DNA of 64,000 nt from Cryobacterium sp. PH31-AA6 (GCF_030063195.1 NZ_JASISS010000010.1:42629-106628); one strand, 5' to 3'. Positions 53,554 through 63,069 are shown, counted from the stretch's first letter. Numbers and translations are program-made. The notes: generated by a model from the letters alone, not told the origin.

Positions 53554-53647
53554 CTTGCGAGTGTCAAGAGAAATCGCCCACATTCACCCCCCGAACGCGG
53601 CACGTTCGGGAGGCGGCCCGTCAACGGCCGGTGGGCCGCGGCGAGAA

Positions 53648-54058
53648 TCAGTCCCGTCTGATCGGGATCTTCGCCCGCTTGGCGGCAACGGCGGGCAGGG
53701 GAACCCGCACCTCGAGAACCCCGTCCCGATAGCTGGCCGTCACGTCGTCGCCGACGCTACCCGGAGGCAGGGTGAGGTCCCGGGAGAGCGTGCCGTAGCG
53801 GAATTCCGAGCGGTACCCAACCTTCTCCTTCTGTTCGCTCGTCTCCTCCCGCTCCGCCCGAATATGCAGCATCCCGTCGCTCACCGAGATGTCGACGTCC
53901 TTGTCCGGATCGATGCCGGGCAGCTCCGCCTTGACGACGAGAGTGTTGCCATCCGTGAAGACCTCCACCCGAATAGCCGGCACGTCCCAGTCGCCGTCAA
54001 AGAACCGGCGAAGGGAATCCGACACCTCGGAACGTTCGCGTTTTGCAGGTCCTGCCAT
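53648..54058 (-). CDS. Small heat-shock protein Hsp20/alpha-crystallin
   Basis: A 136-residue ATP-independent holdase. The alpha-crystallin domain spans about residues 30-125 with VVKAELPGIDPDKDVDISV, GMLHIRAEREE, FRYGTLSRDLTLP and YRDGVLEVRVPLP. The C-terminal IPIRRD carries the IXI oligomerisation motif. AGGAGAG precedes the ATG. No HAIR or CIRCE element recognised. Confidence 0.95.
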   Translation of the reverse strand: MAGPAKRERSEVSDSLRRFFDGDWDVPAIRVEVFTDGNTLVVKAELPGIDPDKDVDISVSDGMLHIRAEREETSEQKEKVGYRSEFRYGTLSRDLTLPPGSVGDDVTASYRDGVLEVRVPLPAVAAKRAKIPIRRD

Positions 54059-54243
54059 GATGAGCTCTCCTTCCTCTGGTGCAACGACGGACGGGAACGG
54101 TGGCCGCCCGCCGGGCCGCCGCCGGCCGGGCCGACCAGGCCCGGCTGCCCCACACAGTACCCCCGGAGTCGCTCGCGTCGGACTGGCGGGAACAGATCCG
54201 CAGCCCGCAGCGCATTCTCAGCGATCGGTCCTATCCTCGGGGC

Positions 54244-54612
54244 ATGGGCGTGAGCATTCCGGAGGAGATCGACAGCGGAAGCGACCCCGGACACCCGATC
54301 CGACACATGCTCAGGCGCAGTCGGGCCTGGGTCGAGCTTCATCCCAAGGTGCGCTGGGTCTACCGCGTCCTGGTCGGCCTGCTCGGGGCCGGAATCGTCG
54401 GCGTCGGCCTCATCCTCGTTCCCCTGCCGGGCCCCGGCTGGCTGATCGTCTTCCTCGGGATCGCGGTCCTCGGCACGGAGTTCCCGGCAGCCCACAGGGT
54501 GAGCGCGTTCCTCAGGCGCATCCTGACCAGGCTCCTGACCTGGTGGCGCGACCGCGGCACGGCCGCCGGCAGGACCCGCCGGGTACCCGGCGGCACCGCC
54601 GCCACCGATTAG
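54244..54612 (+). CDS. TIGR02611/PGPGW-type membrane protein
   Basis: A 122-residue protein with two TM segments and the family hallmark PLPGPGWLIVFLGIAVLGTEFP. An N-terminal amphipathic part RRSRAWVELHPKVRWVYR precedes TM1. Widespread in actinobacteria, function unknown. ATG 54244 chosen at the conserved N terminus. Its 3' end overlaps the TetR gene end by 4 bp (convergent). Confidence 0.88.
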   Translation: MGVSIPEEIDSGSDPGHPIRHMLRRSRAWVELHPKVRWVYRVLVGLLGAGIVGVGLILVPLPGPGWLIVFLGIAVLGTEFPAAHRVSAFLRRILTRLLTWWRDRGTAAGRTRRVPGGTAATD

Positions 54613-55256
54613 CCGCGCGCACTCCGCATTCTCGCGGGCAGGCCGAGCAGCAGTTCGCGCCGGTCCGGCGCGACCAGGGCCGGAAGGATCAGCGCCCACA
54701 TCTCTTCGACCCGCTGGTCCAGGTCGTCCCGCCCCGTGAGCACCTCCGAGACGAGCTGCACCCCGGTGAAGGCCGGGCTGATGAAATGGGCCGCCGCCGC
54801 GACATCCGTGCCGTCCACGACGTCGCCCTCGACCATCGCGCGTCCGAGGAGTTCCTCGCAGACGGTCATCCAATCCCGGTACGGTCCGTCGATCGGCACG
54901 GAGAACAGGGAGGACTCCATGGTCAGGCGAATGCCGGCCGCGACGACCGGATTGGATCTCAACTGACCGGCCAGCTCGAAGCACATGGTGATCAGGGCTT
55001 CCAGCCCGGGGATCGAGGCATCCAGCATTCGGTGGCCGAGGGCGATCGAGGCCTCGTGCTGGGCTGCGATGACGGCGAGAGCGATCGCCTCCTTGGAATC
55101 GAAGTGAAAATAGAGCGCGCCCTTGGTCACGCCCGCCGCCGCCGACACGTCATCGAGCGACGTGCTTCCATAGCCGCTTCGGCGGAATGTCTCCGCCGCG
55201 CCGCGCACGATTGCCGCGCGCGTTTCGATCCCACGCTGCTGCTTCGACATGCCCAT
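54609..55256 (-). CDS. TetR-family regulator, ScbR/gamma-butyrolactone-receptor-like
   Basis: A 215-residue regulator with a TetR HTH (GYGSTSLDDVSAAAGVTKGALYFHFDSKEAIA, about residues 28-59) of the ScbR type, and a ligand domain with the WMTVCEELL stretch. Such proteins sense butyrolactone-like autoregulators in Streptomyces, but many homologues in other actinobacteria have unknown ligands. No lactone synthase is near. An ARE-like palindrome at 55299-55312 suggests autoregulation. Confidence 0.85.
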   Translation of the reverse strand: MGMSKQQRGIETRAAIVRGAAETFRRSGYGSTSLDDVSAAAGVTKGALYFHFDSKEAIALAVIAAQHEASIALGHRMLDASIPGLEALITMCFELAGQLRSNPVVAAGIRLTMESSLFSVPIDGPYRDWMTVCEELLGRAMVEGDVVDGTDVAAAAHFISPAFTGVQLVSEVLTGRDDLDQRVEEMWALILPALVAPDRRELLLGLPARMRSARG

Positions 55257-55298
55257 CCTCCGGTCGACAAGGAATTGGTGCGATTCCCACTTAAAAGA

Positions 55299-55312
55299 AT
55301 ACTAACTGGTAT
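55299..55312. promoter_or_regulatory. ARE-like TetR operator
   Basis: ATACTAACTGGTAT, an imperfect inverted repeat with ATAC/GTAT ends, 43 bp upstream of the TetR gene start. The ATACnAAC.GGTAT pattern resembles autoregulatory elements bound by ScbR-like repressors. Confidence 0.6.
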
Positions 55313-55420
55313 GGTTTGGGGACAGGATGCCTTCGCGGGGGAAAATCGTGGCGTCGCCAAACGGCGCCCTCGATACGTCGACGGCATCACCGGGGGTATC
55401 GAGGGTTAGCGGGGCCGCAC

Positions 55421-55642
55421 GTGGAATTCGACTCAAGCTTGATCGAGTGGGCGGCCCTGTCGCTGGCGGGCCTGGCCGTGGTGGGCGCCGGCGGCCTGAT
55501 CGTCGGCGCGCTGGTGCAGATCGCCGGGGCGGTCCACCTCCGAGCGGTCGCCCGCACGAATTGGGTGCTGGCCGTGGTCTGCGCACCCCTGTTCGGCGCC
55601 ATCGCCTGGTTCGCGATCGGGAATCGCCTGCACACGGAGTGA
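55421..55642 (+). CDS. Small PLDc_N-type membrane protein
   Basis: A 73-residue protein with two TM segments. The end RTNWVLAVVCAPLFGAIAWFAIGN fits the PLD-nuclease N-terminal (PLDc_N) domain that also occurs alone in actinobacteria. GTG 55421 begins just before the first TM segment; the ribosome binding site is weak. Role unknown. Confidence 0.7.
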   Translation: MEFDSSLIEWAALSLAGLAVVGAGGLIVGALVQIAGAVHLRAVARTNWVLAVVCAPLFGAIAWFAIGNRLHTE

Positions 55643-55700
55643 CCGGCCGGGCCATCCCGATCTCCCTCCCAGCGCTCTCCCGCTCTGCCCCGATAGGGTC

Positions 55701-56600
55701 ATGCCCATGACGCACCCGGGCACGCCGCGCCGCACACTCATCACACTGGTGACCGCAGTCGCCGTGGTCGTTGTCGTTATCGGCACCGGCCTCGCACTCG
55801 GCGGCTCCGTCAAGCCGATCGAGACGAAGGCCTCGCCCGCGGACTTCGACCCCGGCGCCATCATCAGCGACTACAACTTCTTCAACCCCGACGCCATGAC
55901 CGAGGCCGACATCCAGTCCTTCCTGGAGCATCGCGACTGCGTCGCCCAGCGCGACGCGCCGTGCCTGTGGGAGTTCAGGGAGGCCACAACGGCCGAGCCC
56001 GCCCAGGGCGACGGTCACTGCACGGCCTACCGACCGGCCGCCGACGAGCGCGCCAGCCGCATCATCGCCAAGGTCGCGAAGGCGTGCACCATCAGCCCGC
56101 GCGTGCTGCTCGTGCTCCTGCAGAAGGAGCAGTCCCTGCTGACCCGGCCGAGCGCCTCCGGCTACCTGCGCGCGACCGGGTACGGCTGCCCCGACACGGC
56201 CGACTGCGACACGGAATACTTCGGCTTCTTCAACCAGGTCTATCGGGCGGCCTGGCAGTTCCGCCAGTACACCCAGGAACCCGAGCGCGCCTACAAGGTG
56301 GGCGTCGTCGAGGTGGGCTACAACCCGGACGCCTCCTGCGGGGCGACCCCGGTGCGCATTCGAAATCAGGCCACGGCCAACCTCTATAACTACACGCCGT
56401 ACCAGCCCAACCGGGCGGCCCTGGCAAATCCGGGCTCCGACGGCGACGGATGCTCGACCCACGGCAATCTGAACTTCTGGCTCTTCTACAACAACTGGTT
56501 CGGCCCGTCTCAGACGGACGGCTACCCCGCGCTGTTCGGGTCCTGCCTCAATCTGGTCGGCGGCCAGCCGTGCCCGGTTCCGGAATTCGAGCCGCACTGA
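55701..56600 (+). CDS. Secreted Micrococcales protein of unknown function (hemagglutinin-annotated type)
   Basis: A 299-residue exported protein with an N-terminal signal anchor (about residues 12-34). The mature part has the blocks ISDYNFFNPDAMTEADIQSFL, IIAKVAKACTISPRVLLVLLQKEQSLLT, then GYGCPDTADCD and GFFNQVYRAAWQF, and a C-terminal GNLNFWLFYNNWFG. Seven or more Cys suggest disulfides. The KEQSLLT block resembles lysozyme-like exported domains of Micrococcales wall proteins, sometimes named hemagglutinin. Enzymatic activity is not shown. Confidence 0.8.
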   Translation: MPMTHPGTPRRTLITLVTAVAVVVVVIGTGLALGGSVKPIETKASPADFDPGAIISDYNFFNPDAMTEADIQSFLEHRDCVAQRDAPCLWEFREATTAEPAQGDGHCTAYRPAADERASRIIAKVAKACTISPRVLLVLLQKEQSLLTRPSASGYLRATGYGCPDTADCDTEYFGFFNQVYRAAWQFRQYTQEPERAYKVGVVEVGYNPDASCGATPVRIRNQATANLYNYTPYQPNRAALANPGSDGDGCSTHGNLNFWLFYNNWFGPSQTDGYPALFGSCLNLVGGQPCPVPEFEPH

Positions 56601-56630
56601 CGCGGACAGCGGCTGACCAGGAAGTCCCGA

Positions 56631-56647
56631 TGTTGGAACGTACAACA
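56631..56647. promoter_or_regulatory. Inverted repeat upstream of the GntR gene
   Basis: TGTTG-N7-CAACA, 17 bp, 42 bp upstream of the GntR gene start. Core and spacing are the same as in the ROK-type operator at 27007. It may be an autoregulatory GntR site or an additional ROK target. Confidence 0.45.
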
Positions 56648-56688
56648 ATGTGGGCAATAGAATGACGCCCATGAAGGGTTTGACGAAG

Positions 56689-57345
56689 ATGTCCGTTCAG
56701 CGGGTCAGTACCGCGGAACACGTGCGAGACCACATCACGACGCTGATCCTGAACGGCGACCTGAAGCCCGGCACTCCCCTGCGGGAAAACGCGATCGCCA
56801 CCACTCTCGGGGTCTCTCGCAATACCGTGCGTGAAGCCGTCTTGCTGCTCGGCCAGAGCCGACTCATCCGCCACGAGATGCACCACGGGTCGATCGTCGC
56901 CGAGCCGACGAAGGATGCGCTGATCAACCTCTACGACGCTCGTCGGGGACTCGAGGTGGGCGCCGTCTCCCTCCCCGCCGACGCGGAGATCACCGCCGGG
57001 ATCAAGTCGGCGCTCGACGATCTGGAACGTGCGGCAGAGGGCGGCGACGACCGCGAGATCGTGGCGAAGGACCTCGCCTTCCACGCCGCCACGGTTCGCA
57101 GTTTCCGCAGCGAACGCATCGACGCGTTCTACGCCCAGCTCGCGGTGGAGCTCTCCTTCTTTCTCAACGCCCTCGCCGCCTCCCGTCTGGACTATGCGGA
57201 GGATGAAACCTTCCTCGACGAGCACCGTCGCATCTACGAGGCGATCGCCAGTGAGGACCGGGCGGGCGCCGCGCGCTTCGTGCAGGAGCACATCGACGAA
57301 ACCATTCGTCGACTCCGCGCCCGGCTCGACGCCGTCGAAGGCTAG
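56689..57345 (+). CDS. GntR-family regulator, FadR/FCD subfamily
   Basis: A 218-residue regulator with an N-terminal wHTH (LKPGTPLRENAIATTLGVSRNTVREAVLLL) and a C-terminal FCD ligand domain with the metal-binding pattern D...FH (AKDLAFHAATV) and H residues in LDEHRRIYEAI and VQEHIDET. FCD regulators respond to organic or amino acids. ATG 56689 was picked since the HTH starts within ten residues and AAGGG is 10 nt upstream; ATG 56662 or GTG 56650 would add up to 13 residues. It likely controls the adjoining TPP-enzyme/importer cluster. Confidence 0.88.
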   Translation: MSVQRVSTAEHVRDHITTLILNGDLKPGTPLRENAIATTLGVSRNTVREAVLLLGQSRLIRHEMHHGSIVAEPTKDALINLYDARRGLEVGAVSLPADAEITAGIKSALDDLERAAEGGDDREIVAKDLAFHAATVRSFRSERIDAFYAQLAVELSFFLNALAASRLDYAEDETFLDEHRRIYEAIASEDRAGAARFVQEHIDETIRRLRARLDAVEG

Positions 57346-57399
57346 CCGCCCAGCCGTTCTTCCCGGAGCTGCCGCGCCCGGGAAGAACACCGCGCGAGG

Positions 57400-59028
57400 C
57401 TAGGGGAAGTCGAGGGTGATCACGGTGGGACCCGGGCGCCCGAGGGCCGCGCGGGCACGGTCCGCGGCATCCCGCGCGTTGGCGGCTCGCTCGCCGATCG
57501 CCCCGATCGCGTTCGCCAGGGCCACCAGGTCGGGCACGTGCAGGTCCACGCCCACCGGGGCGATGCCGCGTGCCGCCTGCTGGTCGCGGATTTCGCGGTA
57601 GCCGCCGTTGTTCGCGACAACGACAACGATCGACAGGCCCTGCTCGACCGCCGTGATCAGCTCCTGGATGGAGAACATGAGCGCTCCGTCGCCGAGGAGA
57701 GCGACGACCGGCGCATCGGGCTTGGCGACCTTCGCGCCGATCGCCGCGGGGAGGGCATAACCGAGGGTGGCCACCCGGGGCATGTAGAGGAACGAATTCT
57801 TCGAGGGAACCGGGAAGAAGTGCACGGTTCCGAAGTAGGTCACCTGCGAGGAATCGCCCGTGATGATCGTGTCGGCGGGTAGCGCCGTGCGGAGTTCGTG
57901 GTTGAGGTCGAACCAGGCCTCGCCCTCGGAACGGGCCTCGGCCGCGAGCGCGGCCTTGAGCTCGGCCAGCTCGGCGATCGAGGCCGCGGCGGCCTCGGCG
58001 ACGACATCCTCCCGGTCAAGGACCGCCTGAATCGCGGCGAGCGCTTCGGCCGCATCGGCATGGATGGCGACCCGCGCCGGGGCGTTCAGGGTCAGCTGGC
58101 TCGCCGCGATGTCGATGCGGATGACGTTGGGCGAGGTGATCTTTCCCTCCCAGAGGTCGGAGTCCCCGAGTTCGCTTCCGATCACCAGCAGTGCGTCGCT
58201 GGTATTCAGCCAATCCTGGGCGCTCCGCAGACGGATGCCCGCACCCAGCGACAGGGCGTGATCCTCCGCCAGCACGCCCTTGCCGTTGCAGGTCGAGATC
58301 ACGGGAGCCGAGAGTCGCTCGGCCAACCGGCGCACCTGATCGTCGGCCCCGCGTGCGCCGCCGCCGACGATGAGCGCGGGGCGGTCGGCACCGGCGAGCA
58401 GCATGGCCGCCTGCCGCACGACCGCGTCGTCCAGGGCCGGCGTGGCGATGGTGCCGGCCCGCGCGATTTCGCCGTCCCAGTCCTGACCGAGCACATCGCA
58501 CGGGATCTCCACGTAGACCGGCCGCGGACGCCCCGTGCCCATGACCTCGAAGGCGTGGGCGATCGCCTCGGTTGCCTCCCGCGGCGTGTTCGCCCGGGTG
58601 CTCCACTCGGTCATGCTCGCCATGGCCGCGAGGGTGTCCTTCGTGTCGTGGAGCTCGCCGCCGTCGAGGTGTTCGGTGCCGGCGGGGAGGCCGGACGAGA
58701 TGATGAGCACCGGACGGGACTCCGCGTACGAGGTTCCGGCGGCCACCATGGCGTTCAGGGTGCCGGGCCCGCTGGTGGTGATGACGACGCCCGGCTTGCC
58801 GGCGACCTGGCTGTAGCCGTCCGCCGCGTAGCCGGCCCCCTGCTCGTGGCGATGGGTGACCGGCCTGATGCCCAGGCGCACGAGGTGCCGGTAGATTTCG
58901 AGGTTGTGGGTGCCGGGAATGCCGAAGATCGTGTCGACGCCGTGCGCCTGCAGGGTCTCAGCGACCGCCGCCCCGCCGTTGTGGTGGAGGGTGGTCGGGG
59001 CCGCGTCAGTCATCATTGTCGTCAACAT
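57400..59028 (-). CDS. Thiamine-pyrophosphate enzyme, acetolactate-synthase-like
   Basis: A 542-residue TPP enzyme with N (Pyr), middle and C (PP) domains. Catalytic Glu62 is in THRHEQGAGYAADGYS; the cofactor motif is GDGALMFSIQELITAVEQG...NNGG. The middle domain keeps ALIVGGGARGA, but there is no sign of the FAD-binding details of true acetolactate synthases and no small subunit gene. Decarboxylases such as AruI (5-guanidino-2-oxopentanoate decarboxylase) share this layout. Divergent from an amino-acid importer, so conversion of an imported amino-acid-derived 2-oxo acid is a fair inference. Confidence 0.88.
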   Translation of the reverse strand: MLTTMMTDAAPTTLHHNGGAAVAETLQAHGVDTIFGIPGTHNLEIYRHLVRLGIRPVTHRHEQGAGYAADGYSQVAGKPGVVITTSGPGTLNAMVAAGTSYAESRPVLIISSGLPAGTEHLDGGELHDTKDTLAAMASMTEWSTRANTPREATEAIAHAFEVMGTGRPRPVYVEIPCDVLGQDWDGEIARAGTIATPALDDAVVRQAAMLLAGADRPALIVGGGARGADDQVRRLAERLSAPVISTCNGKGVLAEDHALSLGAGIRLRSAQDWLNTSDALLVIGSELGDSDLWEGKITSPNVIRIDIAASQLTLNAPARVAIHADAAEALAAIQAVLDREDVVAEAAAASIAELAELKAALAAEARSEGEAWFDLNHELRTALPADTIITGDSSQVTYFGTVHFFPVPSKNSFLYMPRVATLGYALPAAIGAKVAKPDAPVVALLGDGALMFSIQELITAVEQGLSIVVVVANNGGYREIRDQQAARGIAPVGVDLHVPDLVALANAIGAIGERAANARDAADRARAALGRPGPTVITLDFP

Positions 59029-59064
59029 TGCTCCATCGTAGGACAATTATTGGCGAGAACGTCA

Positions 59065-59079
59065 GAATGTTCTACATTC
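59065..59079. promoter_or_regulatory. Palindromic operator in the divergent promoter
   Basis: GAATGT-TCT-ACATTC, perfect 6-bp arms, lies 37 bp upstream of the TPP-enzyme start and 63 bp before the importer start. A preceding GAACGTCAGAATGTTC gives a second overlapping repeat. Candidate site for the GntR regulator. Confidence 0.65.
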
Positions 59080-59141
59080 ATGCAATGATCGTCTGACCAT
59101 CACGCAAAGCGATGTCCCGATTTCACGCTCAAGGAGGAGCC

Positions 59142-60059
59142 ATGCTGTCTATGAATATGCGCGGTACGCGAAAGGTAATTGTTCTTGGGGTGACCCTTGC
59201 GGTTTCCGCTCTCGTGCTGGCCGGCTGCTCGGCCGGAGATTCCACGGCGGCCGGCACTGACGCCTCCGCGTCGGCGGACTCCACCCTCCGTGCGATGCTC
59301 CCCGCGGATATCAAGGAGGCGGGCGTGCTCAAGATCGGTACCGAGGCCTTCTACCCGCCGTTCGAGTACCTGGATGCCGACAACACCACGATCGTCGGCC
59401 TGGACATGGCTCTCTTCCAGGCCATCGGTGATGAGCTCGGCCTCAAGGTCGACATCACGAACATGGCCTTCGACGGCCTGCTCCCTGCCCTCGACGCCAA
59501 CCGCATCGACGTCGTCGTCGCCGCGATGACCGACACCAAGGCGCGCCAGGCCAAATACGACTTCGTCGACTACTTCCTCACCGGCCAGGGCATCGTGGTG
59601 CCGGCCGGCAACCCGAAGAACGTCAAGACCGTCGAGGATCTCTGCGGGCTCAAGGTCGCCGCGCTGGAAGCCTCCACCCAGGTCAGCCTGCTGGAGAGGT
59701 TCAACACCGCAGAGTGCACCGCTGACCCCATCACCGTGACGGCTCTCGCCACCGACGCCGACGCCATGTTGCAGGTGCTCAGTGGACGCGCCGACGCCTC
59801 CTTCTCCCAGGATGCTGTCGCCCGCTACAACGCGGCGGCCGACGGCGGCAGCGGCAAGTTCGAGATCGGCAATGACCAGCCGCTCCTGCCGGTGGTCATG
59901 GGCCCGATGTTCGGCAAGGACGACACCGACCTCCGGGACGCGGTCAAGGCAACCGTTGAGAAGCTGATCGAAGACGGCCGGTACCAGTCGATCCTCGACA
60001 AGCACGAGCTGGGCTCCGGTGCGGTCACCGACGTCACGGTCAACGGCGGCACCCTGTAA
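59142..60059 (+). CDS. Amino-acid ABC transporter substrate-binding lipoprotein
   Basis: A 305-residue family 3 binding protein. Lipobox VLAGCSAG (Cys about residue 26). Motifs: LKIGTEAFYPPFEYLD, VGLDMALFQAIGDELG, AFDGLLPALDANRIDVVVAAMTDTKAR, typical of polar amino-acid binders. AAGGAGG precedes ATG 59142. The one-base stop/start overlap TAATG joins it to the permease gene. Specificity is not fixed; basic or polar amino acids are the usual ligands. Confidence 0.94.
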   Translation: MLSMNMRGTRKVIVLGVTLAVSALVLAGCSAGDSTAAGTDASASADSTLRAMLPADIKEAGVLKIGTEAFYPPFEYLDADNTTIVGLDMALFQAIGDELGLKVDITNMAFDGLLPALDANRIDVVVAAMTDTKARQAKYDFVDYFLTGQGIVVPAGNPKNVKTVEDLCGLKVAALEASTQVSLLERFNTAECTADPITVTALATDADAMLQVLSGRADASFSQDAVARYNAAADGGSGKFEIGNDQPLLPVVMGPMFGKDDTDLRDAVKATVEKLIEDGRYQSILDKHELGSGAVTDVTVNGGTL

Positions 60060-61012
60060 TGAGCGGCCAGCCGGCGTCCACTGACGCGAAGACTCCGATT
60101 CGCGCCATCCCGGTTCGACATTGGGGACAGCAGATCTCGGGCGTCATCGTGCTCGCCGCGCTGGTTGCTTTCATCTACGCCGTCGCAACGAATGAGAACC
60201 TGGACTGGTCGGTCATTGCGGCGAACCTCTTCGGTCCGACCATCCTGAGCGGGCTGTGGGTCACCATCTCGCTGACCGTGCTCTCGATGATCATCGGTGT
60301 GGCCCTGGGCGTCACCGTGGCGGTCATGCGCCTGTCCCCGAACCGGGTGCTGAATTCGGTTGCCGGCGGCTACATCTGGGCCTTCCGCGGCACCCCGGTG
60401 CTCGTGCAGCTGCTGCTCTGGTTCAACCTCGCCCTGTTCTTCCCCCGGCTCGGATTCGGAGAATTCGGTCTCGACACGAACACGGTGATCACCGCCTTCG
60501 TGGCGGCCCTGCTGGGTCTCGGCCTCAACGAGGGCGCCTACATGGCCGAGATCGTTCGCGGTGGCATCCTCTCGGTCGACCACGGCCAGAGCGAAGCCGC
60601 CAGCGCGCTGGGGATGCGCCGCCGGTCGACCATGTTCAAGATCGTGCTGCCCCAGGCCATGCGGGTCATCATTCCGCCGATGGGCAACGAGCTCATCACC
60701 ATGCTGAAGATGACCTCGCTGGTCACGGTGATCGCGGCGCCGGATCTGTTGAACCGGGCGCAGGTCATCTCATCCCGCAACTTCTACATCTTCGAACTGC
60801 TCATCGTCGCCAGCATCTGGTACCTCGCGCTGACGACGGTCTCCACACTGATCCAGATGCGGCTGGAGAAGCGGTTCGCCCGTGGGGTCGCCGGGATAGC
60901 GCCTCGCCGCCGGCGAATCCTGCGCAATCTCAAGCCGGGCCGGGTCACCTCTCCGGTGCGCGAGCCGGCCGACCGACCCGACGTCGACAGGAAAGGTGGA
61001 GCCGGCTCATGA
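60059..61012 (+). CDS. Amino-acid ABC transporter permease
   Basis: A 317-residue HisMQ-type permease with about five to six TM helices. The EAA loop ([28 protein letters not shown]) is clear, as is [14 protein letters not shown]. The arginine-rich C-terminal tail (about residues 265-317) is longer than usual for the family. Joined to SBP and ATPase genes by overlapping start/stop codons. Confidence 0.95.
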   Translation: MSGQPASTDAKTPIRAIPVRHWGQQISGVIVLAALVAFIYAVATNENLDWSVIAANLFGPTILSGLWVTISLTVLSMIIGVALGVTVAVMRLSPNRVLNSVAGGYIWAFRGTPVLVQLLLWFNLALFFPRLGFGEFGLDTNTVITAFVAALLGLGLNEGAYMAEIVRGGILSVDHGQSEAASALGMRRRSTMFKIVLPQAMRVIIPPMGNELITMLKMTSLVTVIAAPDLLNRAQVISSRNFYIFELLIVASIWYLALTTVSTLIQMRLEKRFARGVAGIAPRRRRILRNLKPGRVTSPVREPADRPDVDRKGGAGS

Positions 61013-61773
61013 GCACTCCCATGGTGACAGCAGAAAACGTGCACAAGTCGTTCGGCCACGTCGAGGTGCTCAAGGGCATCGACCTGGAGGTTCGAACCGG
61101 CCAGGTCTTCTGCCTGCTCGGCCCCTCTGGCTCGGGAAAATCCACCTTCCTGCGCTGCATCAACCACCTCGAGCGCATCGACGCGGGCCGGCTGTCGGTT
61201 GACGGCCAGCTCGTCGGGTACCGCGAGCGAGCGGGCAAGCTCTATGAGCGGAACGAGAACGAGGTCGCGGACCAACGACGCGACATCGGCATGGTGTTCC
61301 AGCGCTTCAACCTCTTCGCCCACATGACCGCGCTGCAGAACGTGATGCTGGCGCCGATGGATGTGCGGCGCCTGCCGAAGGCGGAGGTCAAGGAGCACGC
61401 CATGCGGCTCCTGGAACGCGTCGGCCTCGCGGACCAGGCTCAGAAATACCCGTCGCAGCTCTCCGGCGGCCAGCAGCAGCGCGTCGCGATCGCCCGCGCC
61501 CTGGCCATGAAACCCAAACTCATGCTCTTCGATGAGCCGACGAGCGCCCTGGACCCGGAACTCGTCGGCGAGGTACTCGATGTCATGCGTGACCTGGCCG
61601 ACAGCGGCATGACCATGATCGTCGTCACCCATGAGATCGCTTTTGCCCGCGAGGTCGGCGACCACCTCGTCTTCATGGACAGCGGCGTCGTCGTCGAGCA
61701 GGGCGCCCCGCGGGACGTACTCACGAACCCGCAGCACCGGCGCACCCAGACGTTCCTGTCGAAGGTGCTGTAG
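61009..61773 (+). CDS. Amino-acid ABC transporter ATP-binding protein
   Basis: A 254-residue ATPase of the GlnQ/HisP type. Walker [10 protein letters not shown] (about residues 39-47), Q-loop FQRFNLF, signature [16 protein letters not shown], Walker [15 protein letters not shown] and switch His in VVTHE. Start ATG 61009 overlaps the permease stop (ATGA); a longer frame runs back through the permease. Completes the importer. Confidence 0.96.
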   Translation: MSTPMVTAENVHKSFGHVEVLKGIDLEVRTGQVFCLLGPSGSGKSTFLRCINHLERIDAGRLSVDGQLVGYRERAGKLYERNENEVADQRRDIGMVFQRFNLFAHMTALQNVMLAPMDVRRLPKAEVKEHAMRLLERVGLADQAQKYPSQLSGGQQQRVAIARALAMKPKLMLFDEPTSALDPELVGEVLDVMRDLADSGMTMIVVTHEIAFAREVGDHLVFMDSGVVVEQGAPRDVLTNPQHRRTQTFLSKVL

Positions 61774-62754
61774 ATGGCGAAGCCGCTGGCGATCTACACC
61801 GACAACGAGGACATCGACCCGACCCCGGGCATCCGTCTTCTCGAACGCCACGGCTTCGAGGTTCGATTCCTTGAAACGCTCGACCCGGAGCGGATCCTGG
61901 CCGAGTCGCGAGGCGCCCAGGCTCTGTTGGTCGGCTACGCGCCGATTCCGGATTGGGTGATCGCCGGGCTGCCTGAGCTGCGGATCATCTCGCTCATCTC
62001 GATGGGATTCGACCACATTGACCTCGACGCGGCCCGCGCCGCCGGCGTCTGGGTGACCAACCTGCCCGGTGTCGCGACCGAAGAGGTTGCCACTCATGCG
62101 CTCGGACTCATCCTCGCGACGGTCCGCGACCTTCCGTTCTTCGAGCGAGTCGTCGGCCAGGACTGGAACGCACGACCGGACGTGACCCCGCCCCGCCTCA
62201 GCGAGAAGACGCTCGGCCTGATGGGCCTGGGCCGCATCGGCGCGAAGCTGGCCGAGTTCGCGTCGCCCCTCTTCGGCGAGATCGTCGGCTACGACCCGTA
62301 CCTCGCGCAGAACCCGGAGGCTGCCGCGCGCCTGGAATCGCTCGGCGTGCGCCTGGCGGGCTTCGACGAGGTGCTCGCCTCCGCCGATGTGCTCTCACTG
62401 CACCTGCCGCTGACGGGCGAGACGCACCGGATCATCAACGCCGAGTCGATCGCCCGGATGAAGCCGGGCAGCTATCTGATCAATGTCAGCCGCGGCCAGC
62501 TGATCGATTCACCCGCCCTCGCCCTGGCGCTGGATCGCGGACAGATCACGGCGGCGGGACTGGACGTTCTCGACACCGAGCCGGCTCCCGCCGACCATCC
62601 GCTGATCACGCACGAGCGCACGATCGTCACGCCGCACGTCGGGTTCCTCTCCGCCCACACCCTCGCGGAGTACGTCCGCATCCAGGCGCAGAATGTGGTC
62701 TTGCTCGCCGAGACGGGCGTTCCGGAGACCGTTCCGGTGGTCGATCCGCGCTGA
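61774..62754 (+). CDS. D-isomer-specific 2-hydroxyacid dehydrogenase
   Basis: A 326-residue NAD-dependent dehydrogenase of the phosphoglycerate dehydrogenase group. NAD motif GLMGLGRIGAKLAEF, and catalytic residues Arg (NVSRGQLID), Glu (LDTEPAPADHP) and His (TPHVGFLSAHT). The usual GAG or G..G loop for carboxylate reads ISMGFDHIDL. ATG follows the ATPase stop without gap. It may reduce or oxidise the 2-oxo/2-hydroxy acid linked to the TPP enzyme. Confidence 0.94.
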   Translation: MAKPLAIYTDNEDIDPTPGIRLLERHGFEVRFLETLDPERILAESRGAQALLVGYAPIPDWVIAGLPELRIISLISMGFDHIDLDAARAAGVWVTNLPGVATEEVATHALGLILATVRDLPFFERVVGQDWNARPDVTPPRLSEKTLGLMGLGRIGAKLAEFASPLFGEIVGYDPYLAQNPEAAARLESLGVRLAGFDEVLASADVLSLHLPLTGETHRIINAESIARMKPGSYLINVSRGQLIDSPALALALDRGQITAAGLDVLDTEPAPADHPLITHERTIVTPHVGFLSAHTLAEYVRIQAQNVVLLAETGVPETVPVVDPR

Positions 62755-63069
62755 CGCGTCGAGGCCGTGTCCGCGCGGAGCGTAATCTCCGTGCCCGCGC
62801 GATGGACGGTCCGGCCGGACCGCCACCCGATCGATCCGGCTGCGCTGGTGAGCGTATTCCCCGGTGAGAGGCCATTCCGGACGACCGCCGCCGGGCCCAG
62901 TGACGCCGCTGCCGTTTCGACGCGCCGGGTGGCGATGTGCCCCGGTGGTGGGGTTTCCCAGCCTGCAGTGACCGGCGGCACATTCCGGCTGCCTAAGCTC
63001 ACCCGGTGACGACGTGCTGTCGGCTCGGGCTTTTCGCCGGGACGGCCGCCGCAATCGAAAGGAACCACC
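62755..63069. other. 315-bp gap with no gene
   Basis: No ORF, RNA or repeat that I can support. It holds the promoter of the following secreted protein; AAAGGAACCACC immediately precedes its GTG. The readable frames have poor coding character. Confidence 0.5.
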
